Positions 25,337 to 33,497 of a stretch of DNA of 64,000 bases are shown here, piece after piece. Source of the stretch: Streptomyces resistomycificus (lineage in GTDB: Bacteria; Actinomycetota; Actinomycetes; Streptomycetales; Streptomycetaceae); assembly GCF_001514265.1 (NCBI RefSeq), contig NZ_KQ948992.1, positions 124,001 through 188,000 of the forward strand. The letters run 5' to 3'. The notes below the pieces were generated by a model. That model was not told where the DNA came from, did not search any database, and worked only from the letters and a program-made list of their open reading frames with translations. A program made the position numbers and the translations under genes. Positions within the stretch are counted from its first letter, which is position 1. Every line of letters starts with the position of its first letter.

Positions 25337-26317
25337 TCAGGGCTCGAGGACCACCTTTCCGGTGGTCCGGCGGGTCTCCAGGGCCCGGTGCGCGGCGGCC
25401 GCCTCGGCGAGTGGGAAGCGTTGGACGGCGGGGGTGAGGCGGCCCGCGGCGGCCTCGGCGAGGGCGCGCAGTTCCAGGGTGCGTACGGGCTCGGGGCCGC
25501 CGGCCCTGCGCATCATCGCGGGGCCGAGGACCTGCTGGGACACGCCGTCGACGAGGTAGGGCCCTGCGTCGTGCGGGCCGCCCGCGGACCAGCCGAAGAC
25601 GAGGTGCCTGCCGCCTGGGCCGAGCAGGGCGACGGCCTCGCGGGCCACCTCGCCGCCGACGCCGTCGAAGACGACGGTGGCATCGCGTCCCGCGAGGTGG
25701 GCGCGGACCTTCGCCGGCCAGGCCGGGTCGGTGTAGTCGACGGCGAGGTCGGCGCCGTTGGCCTGGACGCGGGCGGTCTTCTCGGGACCGCCGGCGAGGC
25801 CGACGACGGTGGCGCCGGCGTGCCTGGCGTACTGCACGAGGAGGGTGCCGATGCCTCCGGCGGCGGCCGGGATCACGGCGACCGAGCCGGGGCCGAGCTC
25901 GGCGAACTGGAGGATCCCCATGGTCGTACGGCCCGTGCCGATCATGGCGACCGCCTGCGCGAAGTCCAGGTTCGCCGGGATCTCGTGGAGGCGTTCGACG
26001 TCGGTGACGGCGAGTTCGGCGTAGCCGCCGGGGGCGAACCCGAGGTGGGCGACCACGCGGCGGCCGAGCCACAGGGCGGCGACGCCCTCGCCGAGGGACT
26101 CCACGACGCCGGCGATCTCGCGGCCGGGGACGGTCGGCAGGGTGGGCCGTTCGGGCAGGGGGCCCTGGACGCCCTCGCGCACGGCGGTGTCCAGGAGGTG
26201 GACGCCGGCCGCTTCGACGGCGACACGGACCTGGCCCGGGCCGGGTCGCGGGTCGTCGATCTCCTCGTATGTGAGGTTCTCGGCGGGGCCGAAGGCGTGC
26301 AGACGGATGGCGCGCAT
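25337..26317 (-). CDS. zinc-type quinone oxidoreductase, SoxR-regulated
   Basis: 326 residues. The GroES-like N-terminal domain begins MRAIRLHAFGPAENLTYEEIDDPRPGPGQVRV. The NADPH-binding Rossmann motif is AAAGGIGTLLVQYARHAGATVVG (about 150-170), and VVFDGVGGEVAREA follows. The zinc-ligand residues of true alcohol dehydrogenases are absent, which fits quinone reductases. AAGGGAG precedes the start at 26317. A perfect SoxR box lies 47-64 bp upstream. From memory S. coelicolor SCO4266, an oxidoreductase, is a direct SoxR target and is the likely counterpart. It would detoxify redox-cycling quinones. Confidence 0.93.
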   Translation of the reverse strand: MRAIRLHAFGPAENLTYEEIDDPRPGPGQVRVAVEAAGVHLLDTAVREGVQGPLPERPTLPTVPGREIAGVVESLGEGVAALWLGRRVVAHLGFAPGGYAELAVTDVERLHEIPANLDFAQAVAMIGTGRTTMGILQFAELGPGSVAVIPAAAGGIGTLLVQYARHAGATVVGLAGGPEKTARVQANGADLAVDYTDPAWPAKVRAHLAGRDATVVFDGVGGEVAREAVALLGPGGRHLVFGWSAGGPHDAGPYLVDGVSQQVLGPAMMRRAGGPEPVRTLELRALAEAAAGRLTPAVQRFPLAEAAAAHRALETRRTTGKVVLEP

Positions 26318-26363
26318 GGGGCGACTCCCTTGGTGGTCTCTCCGCAGGTGCCCCACTGTTCAA

Positions 26364-26381
26364 CCTCAAGCATGCTTGAGG
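26364..26381 (-). promoter_or_regulatory. SoxR box in an over-long promoter spacer
   Basis: CCTCAAGCATGCTTGAGG is an 18-bp perfect palindrome with the CCTCAAG-N4-CTTGAGG form of the SoxR operator. On the minus strand TTGACC (-35) and AACAGT (-10) flank it with a 19-bp spacer, the spacing of MerR-family activated promoters. It also overlaps the stop codon of the FAD oxidoreductase gene. Confidence 0.85.
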
Positions 26382-27526
26382 TCAAGGTGGTGGCGGCCGA
26401 GCGCCAGCGACACCGCGGTCAGGGCGCTGTTGAAGGAGACCTCGCTGAGCACGCCGGGCGCGGCCACCTGGTCACCCGCCAGGTAGACGCCGTCACCGCG
26501 GTCGACGGAGGGCCGGTCGCGCCAGCTGGTGCCGGGCAGGTCGACGGCGCCGGTACGGCCGTTCGCGACGGCCGCGCTCCGCCAGGTCACCCGCCCGCGC
26601 CAGCCCTCGAAGGCGAGGTCGAGGAGCTGCTCGGCGCGCGTGACGCCGTCGGCCTTGGTCTCGTGCGGGGCGATGGGGATCTGTCCCTGGATGAGCTGCT
26701 CTCCGGCGGGGGCCAGGGAGCGGTCCTGGGCGGTGAACCGTTCGATCCAGCCGGGGGCGTCCAGGTCGGAGACGGCGAAGGCGTCGCCGCGCCGGGTGCG
26801 TACGGCGAGGTCGACGAGGGCGGTACGGCCGCCGGGCCAGGTCAGCGAGTCGTCGCCGAGGAGGCGGCGGGCGGCGTCCAGGGAGGTGGCGACGACGACG
26901 GGCGTGTCGGTGGGGAGGGTGTCGACCCGTGACAGCGTCTCCATGCGCACGCCGAGGTTCCAGGCCCGGGCGGCCATCCGGTCGATGACACTGGCCCAGC
27001 CGCCGCGCGGGTAGTGGGCCTCGGGGGGCAGTTTGGTGGCGCGGCGCAGGCGTTCCTGGACGAACGCGGCGGACAGGGTGCCGGGGTCGTGGTGGAAGAC
27101 CGCCACGGCGGAGTAGTGGGCGGCCGCGCGGGCGGCCTCCTCCCCGGCCTGCTCGGTCGCCCAGGTCATGAAGTCGACGTCGACGGGGGCCTGGCGGGCG
27201 CCGGGGCGCAGCAGCTTGAGCATCGCGAAGGGCGGGGTGCGGCGCAGTGCGCCCCGGTAGCGCAGCCTGAGGCGGGCCGCCTCCAGGGGCGGGATCGGCG
27301 CGAGCGGTCCGATGAGGTCGCGCTGCTGGAGCCAGGACCAGTGCGGGCCGCCCTTGTAGAGCGCGTGCGGGCCCTCGTTCGTCCGGTAGGGCCCCTCGGC
27401 GGTCCGGGCCCGGCCGCCGAGGGTGTGGTGGGCTTCGTACACGGTGACCTTGGCGCCCGCCTCGGCGGCGGTGACGGCCGCGGTGAGGCCGGCGAAGCCG
27501 CCGCCGACGACGGTGATGCGGTGCAT
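26366..27526 (-). CDS. FAD-dependent oxidoreductase, phytoene-desaturase-like
   Basis: 386 residues. The dinucleotide-binding motif is ITVVGGGFAGLTAAVTAAEAG followed by VYEAHHTLGGRART. The C-terminal FAD signature is DGVYLAGDQVAAPGVLSEVSFNSALTA. The pattern fits the phytoene dehydrogenase/amine oxidase superfamily. The substrate is unknown. No carotenoid genes are nearby. Its last codons lie inside the SoxR box that serves the next gene. It is divergent from the pentapeptide-repeat gene at 27671. Confidence 0.9.
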   Translation of the reverse strand: MHRITVVGGGFAGLTAAVTAAEAGAKVTVYEAHHTLGGRARTAEGPYRTNEGPHALYKGGPHWSWLQQRDLIGPLAPIPPLEAARLRLRYRGALRRTPPFAMLKLLRPGARQAPVDVDFMTWATEQAGEEAARAAAHYSAVAVFHHDPGTLSAAFVQERLRRATKLPPEAHYPRGGWASVIDRMAARAWNLGVRMETLSRVDTLPTDTPVVVATSLDAARRLLGDDSLTWPGGRTALVDLAVRTRRGDAFAVSDLDAPGWIERFTAQDRSLAPAGEQLIQGQIPIAPHETKADGVTRAEQLLDLAFEGWRGRVTWRSAAVANGRTGAVDLPGTSWRDRPSVDRGDGVYLAGDQVAAPGVLSEVSFNSALTAVSLALGRHHLDLKHA

Positions 27527-27670
27527 GGCTGGGGTCTCCCTCGGTCGGGTTGCCGGTCCTTGTCCGTTTCCTTATCCGTGCGTACGACTGATCGAGGGCC
27601 CCGGAATGTGACATCACCGGTGTTCGCGCAGGTCGGGGCGATTGTCAGTGGTGGGGTGCAGCATGGGGGC

Positions 27671-28351
27671 ATGGTGAGGCGAGCGACGGGTGCGGGTGGC
27701 CGGCAGCGGGGAGCGCGGCGGCCGGAGGTGCGGCTGCCGCCCCTGGTGCCGTACGACGGTGGGGGGTTGGAGCCGGACGGGGACTACGACGGGGTGGAGT
27801 TCACGGAGGCGGACTTCGCGGGGCAGGACGGGCGGGGTGCCCGGTTCATGGACTGCGCGCTGACGGCGTGTGCGCTGGACGAGGCCCGGCTGCACCACGC
27901 TCGCTTCCTGGACTCCGTCCTCACCGGCATCCGGGGGGTGGGCACCGACCTGGCCGAGTCGACCCTGCGGGACGTCGAGTTGGTCGACGCCCGCCTCGGC
28001 GGGGCGCAGCTGCACGGGGCGGTTCTGGAGCGGGTCCTGATCCGCGGCGGCAAGATCGACTACCTGAACCTGCGCACCGCCCGTCTCAAGGACGTCGTCT
28101 TCCAGGGCTGTGTCCTGGTCGAGCCGGACTTCGGCGGGGCCCGGCTGGAGCGGGTCGAGTTCGTGGACTGCGAGCTGAAGGGGGCGGACCTCAGTGCGGC
28201 CACCCTGAAGGACGTCGACCTGCGGGGAGCCGCTTCGCTGGAGATCGCGCGGGGTGTGGACCGGCTGTCGGGGGCGTTGATCAGTCCGGCGCAACTGCTG
28301 GACCTGGCACCGGTATTGGCGGCGGAGCTGGGGATCAGGGTGGAGGGCTGA
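27671..28351 (+). CDS. pentapeptide-repeat protein
   Basis: 226 residues. From about residue 38 to 200 the A(D/N)LxX-type fivefold repeat runs: GVEFTEADFAGQDGRGARFMDC, CALDEARLHHARFLDSVL, DLAESTLRDVELVDARL, GAQLHGAVLERVLIRGG, DLSAATLKDVDLRGAASL. Such proteins form right-handed quadrilateral beta-helices; some mimic DNA and protect gyrase, most have no known role. No signal peptide. The start at 27671 (ATG GTG AGG) is preferred over the long upstream frame, whose composition is antisense-like. It ends 4 bases before the next gene, so the two form an operon. Confidence 0.88.
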   Translation: MVRRATGAGGRQRGARRPEVRLPPLVPYDGGGLEPDGDYDGVEFTEADFAGQDGRGARFMDCALTACALDEARLHHARFLDSVLTGIRGVGTDLAESTLRDVELVDARLGGAQLHGAVLERVLIRGGKIDYLNLRTARLKDVVFQGCVLVEPDFGGARLERVEFVDCELKGADLSAATLKDVDLRGAASLEIARGVDRLSGALISPAQLLDLAPVLAAELGIRVEG

Positions 28352-28355
28352 CGGG

Positions 28356-29006
28356 GTGGGGACGTTCTACGGCAACGTGCTGGTGGCGCGGACGTGCGAC
28401 GAAGTGGTGCCGCTGCTCGCGGGGGCCGGCGACCCGGACGGCGAGCCGCTGCGGGGGTACGCGATGGCCGTGGGCCCCGGCCACACGGTGATCTGCCCGG
28501 CCGAGGGGACCGACGCGATCGGACTGGCCGGCCCGCTGAGCCGACTGCTCGGGGCGCCGGCGCTGAGCGCGTACGTCCATGACTCCGACGTGCTGGACCT
28601 GCGGGTGTTCGTGGGCGGGGAGCAGCGCCACGGGTACGACTCCTTTCCCGGGTACTTCGACGAGGTCGAGACCGACGAGGACGGGAATCCGGTGGGTGCG
28701 GTGGCCGAGGGCCGTCCCGAACCCGTAGGCGTCGATCCCGAGGCCTTCCTGCCGCTGGCGGCGGGCCCTGTGGACCGCGCGGCACTGGTCCGCGTCCTGC
28801 GCGGGACACCCCTGGACCCGCAGGACGGCGAGGGCGGGCGGTACGTGTTCGCGGACGACCGGCATCACGACGTGATGGCGACGCTGGGTCTGGACGCGGC
28901 CCGGCTGAGCACGGGGTACGCGCAGCTGTCCCGTGGGTACCTGCCGGGTGGGACCGTGGCCGGGGACCTGATAGCGCTGGGCGGGGCGGAGCCGCCGGCG
29001 CGGTGA
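28356..29006 (+). CDS. conserved hypothetical protein (216 aa)
   Basis: Starts MGTFYGNVLVARTCDEVVPLL. It contains YVHDSDVLDLRVFVGGEQRHGYDSFPGYF (about 73-101) and a C-terminal YVFADDRHHDVMATLGLDAARLSTGYAQLSRGYLPGG. There is no signal or membrane segment. I do not assign a family. Acidic residues and the beta-alpha pattern suggest a soluble globular protein. It is translated directly after the pentapeptide-repeat gene, 4 bp away. Confidence 0.8.
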   Translation: MGTFYGNVLVARTCDEVVPLLAGAGDPDGEPLRGYAMAVGPGHTVICPAEGTDAIGLAGPLSRLLGAPALSAYVHDSDVLDLRVFVGGEQRHGYDSFPGYFDEVETDEDGNPVGAVAEGRPEPVGVDPEAFLPLAAGPVDRAALVRVLRGTPLDPQDGEGGRYVFADDRHHDVMATLGLDAARLSTGYAQLSRGYLPGGTVAGDLIALGGAEPPAR

Positions 29007-29204
29007 GGCGGGGTGCGGGCCCGGTGCGCCCGGCCAGGAGCCCGGTGCGCGGTGGCCGGGTCTCGGTCCGGCGCCCGGTGCGCCCGGCAGGAGCCCGGCG
29101 CGCCTGGCACGAGCCCGGCGCGCGGTGGCCCGGACTCGGTCCGGCTCCCGGTACGCCAGGTCGGTCGGGAGCCCGGTGCGCGGTGGCCCGGTCTCGCCCC
29201 GGCC
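29007..29204. repeat. degenerate direct repeats between convergent genes
   Basis: Variants of ggagcccggtgcgcggtggc (plus ccgg) recur around 29035, 29095, 29115 and 29167, separated by ctcggtccggc-type sequence. The stretch has no gene and lies between the stops at 29006 and 29205. Confidence 0.65.
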
Positions 29205-29705
29205 TCATCCCAGCCGGGGGAAGCGGGCCTGCAGTGTCCAGATCGCCGGGTTCTCGCCCAGGTCGTCGTGCAGGTCGACGAGGTCGGCGATCAGGTCGTG
29301 CAGGAAGTCCCGGGCCTCCTTGCGGAGTTCGGAGTGGGAGAAGCTCAGCGGGGGCTCCTCCGCCGGCATCCAGTCGGCCTCGATGTCCACCCAGCCGAAG
29401 CGGCGCTCGAAGAGCATGCGGTCGGTGGACTCGGTGAAGTCGAGTTCCGCGCGCTGGGGGCGGGCGGCGCGGGAGCCCGCCGGGTCACGGTCGATCCGCT
29501 CCACGATGTCGCACAGCGCCCAGGCGAAGTCGAGCACCGGCACCCATCCCCAGGCTGTGGACAGTTCCCGGTCCGCCTTGGTGTCGGCGAGGTAGACGTC
29601 ACCGCAGAACAGGTCGTGGCGCAGGGCCTGGACGTCCGCGCGGCGGTAGTCGGTCTGCGGGGGGTCCGGGAAGCGGTTGGAGAGGGCGTAGCCGATGTCG
29701 AGCAC
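29205..29705 (-). CDS. conserved hypothetical protein
   Basis: About 166 residues from a GTG at 29705 (VLDIGYALSNRFPDPPQTDY). Features are ALRHDLFCGDVYLADTKADRELSTAW, PVLDFAWALCDIVERIDRD, FGWVDIEADW and a helical end KEARDFLHDLIADLVDLHDDLG. The protein is acidic and soluble. The family is not recognised. The frame stays open to 29972, and coding-like residues (RSYEDARDTITY) lie upstream of the GTG, so the true start may be further out, overlapping the divergent peptidase gene. Start confidence is low; the gene is probably real. Confidence 0.7.
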   Translation of the reverse strand: MLDIGYALSNRFPDPPQTDYRRADVQALRHDLFCGDVYLADTKADRELSTAWGWVPVLDFAWALCDIVERIDRDPAGSRAARPQRAELDFTESTDRMLFERRFGWVDIEADWMPAEEPPLSFSHSELRKEARDFLHDLIADLVDLHDDLGENPAIWTLQARFPRLG

Positions 29706-29745
29706 GTACGTGATGGTGTCACGCGCGTCCTCGTAGGATCGCCGG

Positions 29746-31215
29746 GTGTCCCGATCCGTACCGGTTGTCCCGACCTGGGCCCCTCGCGCCCTCCGTCCTG
29801 CCCGCACCGCCCTGTTCCTCGCCCTCGCCCTGACCGCCGCATGCGGCGGTGGCGGCGGTGGCGGTGGCGGTGGCGGAGGAGCAGAGAAAGAAGAAGCGTC
29901 CGGCCGACCCGGCGCCTCGGGGGTGCGCGACCCGTACTTCCCCAAGGCCGGCAACGGCGGGTACGACGTCACGCACTACGCCCTGGACCTCGGCTACGAG
30001 CCCGCCACCGGCCGCCTCACCGGCACGGCGACGATCAGCGCCCGCGCCACCCAGGCTCTGTCCGCCTTCGACCTCGACCTCGAAGGACTGTCCGTCCACG
30101 GCGTCACGGTGGACGGCGAAGGCGCCCGCTGGGACCGTGCCGGGCAGGAACTGACCGTACGTCCGCGGGACACTCTCGCCCGTGACAAGACCTTCCGCGT
30201 CACCGTCCGCTACTCCGGCACGCCCAAGACGATCACCGACCAGGACGGCTCCGAGGAGGGCTGGCTGCGCACCGCGGACGGGGCGCTCGCCCTCGGGGAG
30301 CCGACGGGCTCGATGGCGTGGTTCCCCGGCAACCACCATCCCTCGGACAAGGCGTCGTACGAGCTCACCATGACCGTGCCGAAGGGGCTGCGGGCCGTGT
30401 CCAACGGCGAGTTGGTGAGGGAGCGGAGCACCGGGGGCCGTACGGCCTTCACCTGGCGCACGGCCGAGCCCATGGCGAGCTACGTCGCCACGGTCGCCGT
30501 CGGCGACTACGACGTCCGCCGCTCCACCACCGCCGACGGCCTGCCCGTGTACGTCGCCGTGGAACCGGCCCTGGCCGAGGCGAGCCGCACGGTGCTGGGC
30601 AGGATCCCCGAGGTCACCCGGTGGGCCGCCGACACCTTCGGGCCGTATCCCTTCTCGTCCACCGGGGCGATCGTCCACGGTGACACCGACGTCGGCTACG
30701 CCCTGGAGACGCAGAACCGGCCGGCGTTTCCCGGCGTGCCCGACACCCTGCTGCTCGTCCACGAGATCGCCCACCAGTGGTACGGCAACTCGGTCACGCC
30801 GAAGACCTGGCGGGACATGTGGCTCAACGAGGGCTTCGCGACGTACGCGGAGTGGCTGTGGCAGGAGGAGCACGGCGGCGACAGCGCCCAGGAGACCTTC
30901 GACGCGCTGTACGACCACGGGGAGCGGACCTACGAGGACCTCTGGTCCTTCCCGCCCGCGAAGCCGACGAGCGCGGCGCACATCTCCGACAGCCCCGTGT
31001 ACCAGCGCGGCGCGATGGTCCTGCACCGGATCCGCCGCACGATCGGCGACAGCGCCTTCCGTGACCTCCTGCGCGGCTGGGCCACCACCTGGCGCCACGG
31101 CAACGCGGACACGGCCGACTTCACGGCGTACGTCGAGAAGCGGGCGCCCGGCAGGAACCTCGAGGCGATCTGGGCGGACTGGCTGTACGGGGAGGGGAAA
31201 CCGAAGTCCGTCTGA
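29746..31215 (+). CDS. secreted M1-family metallopeptidase lipoprotein
   Basis: 489 residues. The signal peptide (about 1-30) ends at a cysteine in ALTAAC, then comes a run of 13 glycines and AEKEE, a flexible tether. The catalytic zinc site is LLVHEIAHQWYGN (about 338-350) with the distal Glu in MWLNEGFATYAEW 18 residues later (HExxH-x18-E). TDVGYALETQNRP is in the place of the aminopeptidase GxMEN motif, which it lacks. The beta-sandwich N-domain begins DPYFPKAGNGGYDVTHY. It should trim peptides outside the membrane. It is divergent from the gene at 29205, with only 40 bp between starts. Confidence 0.93.
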   Translation: MSRSVPVVPTWAPRALRPARTALFLALALTAACGGGGGGGGGGGGAEKEEASGRPGASGVRDPYFPKAGNGGYDVTHYALDLGYEPATGRLTGTATISARATQALSAFDLDLEGLSVHGVTVDGEGARWDRAGQELTVRPRDTLARDKTFRVTVRYSGTPKTITDQDGSEEGWLRTADGALALGEPTGSMAWFPGNHHPSDKASYELTMTVPKGLRAVSNGELVRERSTGGRTAFTWRTAEPMASYVATVAVGDYDVRRSTTADGLPVYVAVEPALAEASRTVLGRIPEVTRWAADTFGPYPFSSTGAIVHGDTDVGYALETQNRPAFPGVPDTLLLVHEIAHQWYGNSVTPKTWRDMWLNEGFATYAEWLWQEEHGGDSAQETFDALYDHGERTYEDLWSFPPAKPTSAAHISDSPVYQRGAMVLHRIRRTIGDSAFRDLLRGWATTWRHGNADTADFTAYVEKRAPGRNLEAIWADWLYGEGKPKSV

Positions 31216-31245
31216 GACCGTCGCCGGCCTCACAGGGCAGTGCGC

Positions 31246-32187
31246 CTAGTCCAGTTCGTCCAGCAGCCGCGCCAGGCCGGGCGGCCACACGGGTTCCGGT
31301 TCCGCGGCGAGTTCCCTCCTCGTCCACCAGCGCCAGGTGAGGATGCCGTCCTGGGCGTGCGCGGCGGCCAGGTGAGGTCCGGTGGGTTCGCGCCGCGGGC
31401 CGTGGCTGACGTAGATGTGCTCGTGCTGGCGGACCGGGATGTCGAACCGGGTGAAGTCGTGTTCCCACGTGCACAGCAGGGGGCCCGGTTCGAGGTCCGT
31501 CCAGCCGGTCTCCTCGGCGAGTTCGCGCAGGGCGCCCTCGCGGGGGCTCTCGCCCGGGTCCAGACCGCCGCCGGGCAGGGCCCAGTGCACGCCGACCTCG
31601 GCGTTGTCGTAGCGGAAGAGGAAGACGGAGCCCTCGGGGTCCAGTACGGCGATCCGGGCGGCGGGGCGCGGTGTCCGCAGTGTCTTGCGCAGCACCGCGC
31701 AGGGGCGGTCGCGGTGGCGGTCACCGCGGCGGTCGATCACCTCGTAGCCGAGGGCCGTCCAGAAGGCGAGGCCCCGGGGGTTGGCGTCGAGGACGGCCAG
31801 GCGTACGGCGGCGTGGCCCGAGGCGCGCAGCCGGTCCTCGACGAGCGTGGCCAGCCGGCGTCCGTGGCCCCGGCGTCGGAGCTCCGCCGCCACCATCAGG
31901 AAGCCGATCCACGGGTCCGGGTCGGCGGGGTCGGGGTGCCGGGCGAGGGTGATGGCGATCCCGACGAGCCTCCCCTCGCTGCGGGCCAGCAGGACCTCGG
32001 TGCCCGGGAGCACCGCCTCCTCGACCAGGGTGGCCGCCACCTGGTGCGGGCGGATGTCGTCCGGGTCCGGGAAGTCGCCGCTGAGGGCGAAGAAGTCACG
32101 GTGGGCGGCGTAGAGCGCGGTGAGTTCGGTGAGCAGCGGACCCGGGAGGTCGCGATCCGGAGTGAGGGGGAGGGGGGTGAGGATCAC
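31246..32187 (-). CDS. GNAT acetyltransferase fused to a Nudix hydrolase
   Basis: 313 residues, two domains. Residues about 1-160 form a GNAT domain: VEEAVLPGTEVLLARSEGRL, IGFLMVAAELRRRGHGRRLA (acetyl-CoA loop), AVLDANPRGLAFWTALGYE. Residues about 170-313 form a Nudix domain with the box GLDPGESPREGALRELAEETGW, an intact G-x5-E-x7-REUxEExGU pattern. TAGGTT lies 6 bases before the GTG, so it is probably leaderless. Joint action on one metabolite (acylation and pyrophosphate cleavage) is inference; neither substrate is known. Confidence 0.9.
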   Translation of the reverse strand: MILTPLPLTPDRDLPGPLLTELTALYAAHRDFFALSGDFPDPDDIRPHQVAATLVEEAVLPGTEVLLARSEGRLVGIAITLARHPDPADPDPWIGFLMVAAELRRRGHGRRLATLVEDRLRASGHAAVRLAVLDANPRGLAFWTALGYEVIDRRGDRHRDRPCAVLRKTLRTPRPAARIAVLDPEGSVFLFRYDNAEVGVHWALPGGGLDPGESPREGALRELAEETGWTDLEPGPLLCTWEHDFTRFDIPVRQHEHIYVSHGPRREPTGPHLAAAHAQDGILTWRWWTRRELAAEPEPVWPPGLARLLDELD

Positions 32188-32219
32188 GCGGGCAACCTAC
32201 CGGTCCGCCCGCGGGCCGG

Positions 32220-32261
32220 CGGCCGGAACGCCGGAGCCCCCGGCCGGAACGCCGGAGCCCC
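32220..32261. repeat. perfect 21-bp tandem duplication
   Basis: cggccggaacgccggagccc plus c occurs twice in a row (32220-32240, 32241-32261). The second copy forms the left arm of the terD terminator, so the duplication also duplicates a possible arm. Confidence 0.85.
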
Positions 32262-32290
32262 CGGCCGTCGGGACGGTCGGGGGCTCCGGC
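32251..32290 (-). terminator. terD terminator
   Basis: gccggagcccccg (32251-32263) pairs perfectly with cgggggctccggc (32278-32290); the intervening ccgt...acgg can form an inner stem. It lies 22 bp after the terD stop. Confidence 0.85.
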
Positions 32291-32311
32291 AGGCTGCGGT
32301 GGGGCGTCGGA

Positions 32312-32887
32312 TCAGACGTTCACACCGAAGTCCTGGGCGATGCCCACCAGGCCCGACGCGTAACCCTGGCCGACCGCGCGGAACTTCCACTCGGCGCCGT
32401 TGCGGTAGAGCTCGCCGAAGACCATGGCCGTCTCGGTGGCCGCGTCCTCCGACAGGTCGTAGCGCGCGATCTCGGCGCCGCCCGCCTCGTTCAGGATGCG
32501 GATGTAGGCGTTGCGGACCTGGCCGAAGTTCTGCGAGCGGTTCTCGGCGTCGTAGATCGAGACCGGGAAGACGATCTTCTCGATGTCGGCCGGGAGGCCC
32601 GCGAGGTTGACCTTGATCGCCTCGTCGTCGCCCGCGCCCTCGCCGGTGCGGTTGTCACCGGTGTGGACGATCGTGCTGTCCGGGGTCTGCTTGTTGTTGA
32701 AGAACACGAAGTGGGCGTCCGAGTAGACCTTGCCCTGCGTGTTGACCGCGATCGCGGAGGCGTCGAGGTCGAAGTCCGTGCCGGTGGTGGTGCGGACGTC
32801 CCAGCCGAGGCCCACGGTGACGGCGGTCAGGCCCGGAGCCTCCTTGGTGAGCGAGACGTTGCCACCCTTGGACAGGCTTACTGCCAT
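32312..32887 (-). CDS. terD: TerD-family stress/calcium-binding protein
   Basis: 191 residues, the standard TerD length. MAVSLSKGGNVSLTKEAPGLTAVTVGLGWD is the typical start. The calcium-site motifs are TDFDLDASAIAVN (about 38-50) and HTGDNRTGEGAGDDEAIKV (about 76-94). The C-terminus ends GLVGIAQDFGVNV. TerD proteins bind Ca2+ and belong to the tellurite/chemical stress response; in Streptomyces many paralogues affect development. Here it stands alone, with no other ter genes, so a tellurite role is not supported by context. A ribosome site (gggaaggac) precedes the ATG. Confidence 0.95.
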   Translation of the reverse strand: MAVSLSKGGNVSLTKEAPGLTAVTVGLGWDVRTTTGTDFDLDASAIAVNTQGKVYSDAHFVFFNNKQTPDSTIVHTGDNRTGEGAGDDEAIKVNLAGLPADIEKIVFPVSIYDAENRSQNFGQVRNAYIRILNEAGGAEIARYDLSEDAATETAMVFGELYRNGAEWKFRAVGQGYASGLVGIAQDFGVNV

Positions 32888-33041
32888 TGTTGGGAGTCCT
32901 TCCCTCGTTAGACGTACGGCATGAAGCTACAGCTACCCGTATGAACGTGGAGAGAGGTACCAGAGGTTCCTGCTCTCTTTACTTTCTTTACCCGGGATAT
33001 TCGGGTGACGTGGACCGGACAGACCGGGGAACATGGACGGC

Positions 33042-33470
33042 ATGTCAGGTCCTCACGTCATCCGCGGCTCCGTCTCCCTCCCGGAGGCCGAGCTCATGTG
33101 GCGTTTCTCGCGGTCGTCCGGGCCCGGCGGACAGCACGTCAACACCAGTGACTCCCAGGTGGAGCTGCGTTTCGACCTCGCTCGCACCGAGGCACTGCCC
33201 GAGGTGTGGAAGCAGCGGGCGCTGGCCAAGCTGGCCGGGCGGCTCGTCGACGGCGTCGTCACCGTGCGCGCCTCCGAGCACCGCTCCCAGTGGCGCAACC
33301 GCGAGACCGCCGCCGTACGCCTGGCCGCCCTGCTCGCCGAGGCGACGGCCCCGCCGCCCAAGCCGCGCCGGCCCACCCGGATCCCCCGGGGCATCAACGA
33401 ACGCCGGCTGCGCGAGAAGAAGCAGCGCTCGGACACCAAGCGGGGGCGGACGGGCCGCGACTGGGGGTGA
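33042..33470 (+). CDS. arfB: peptidyl-tRNA hydrolase ArfB (ribosome rescue)
   Basis: 142 residues from MSGPHVIRGSVSLPE. The catalytic loop RSSGPGGQHVNTSDSQVELR contains the GGQ motif. The C-terminal tail RRPTRIPRGINERRLREKK is basic, as needed to reach into the mRNA channel of a stalled ribosome. Family members free ribosomes stalled on non-stop mRNA. The ATG at 33033 is an alternative start; 33042 matches the usual family N-terminus. It is a single gene. Confidence 0.92.
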   Translation: MSGPHVIRGSVSLPEAELMWRFSRSSGPGGQHVNTSDSQVELRFDLARTEALPEVWKQRALAKLAGRLVDGVVTVRASEHRSQWRNRETAAVRLAALLAEATAPPPKPRRPTRIPRGINERRLREKKQRSDTKRGRTGRDWG

Positions 33471-33497
33471 GCCCCCGGTGGTCGACGACCCCGCGGC

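Noticed and set aside
25115..26932. 605-codon plus-strand frame opposite the quinone oxidoreductase
   Set aside because: Its Gly/Asp/Ala-rich product matches no fold, and it opposes a SoxR-controlled gene with a clear Rossmann motif.
32312..32887. tellurite-resistance cluster
   Set aside because: Only a single terD is present, with no terB/C/E/F or nucleotide-processing partners nearby.
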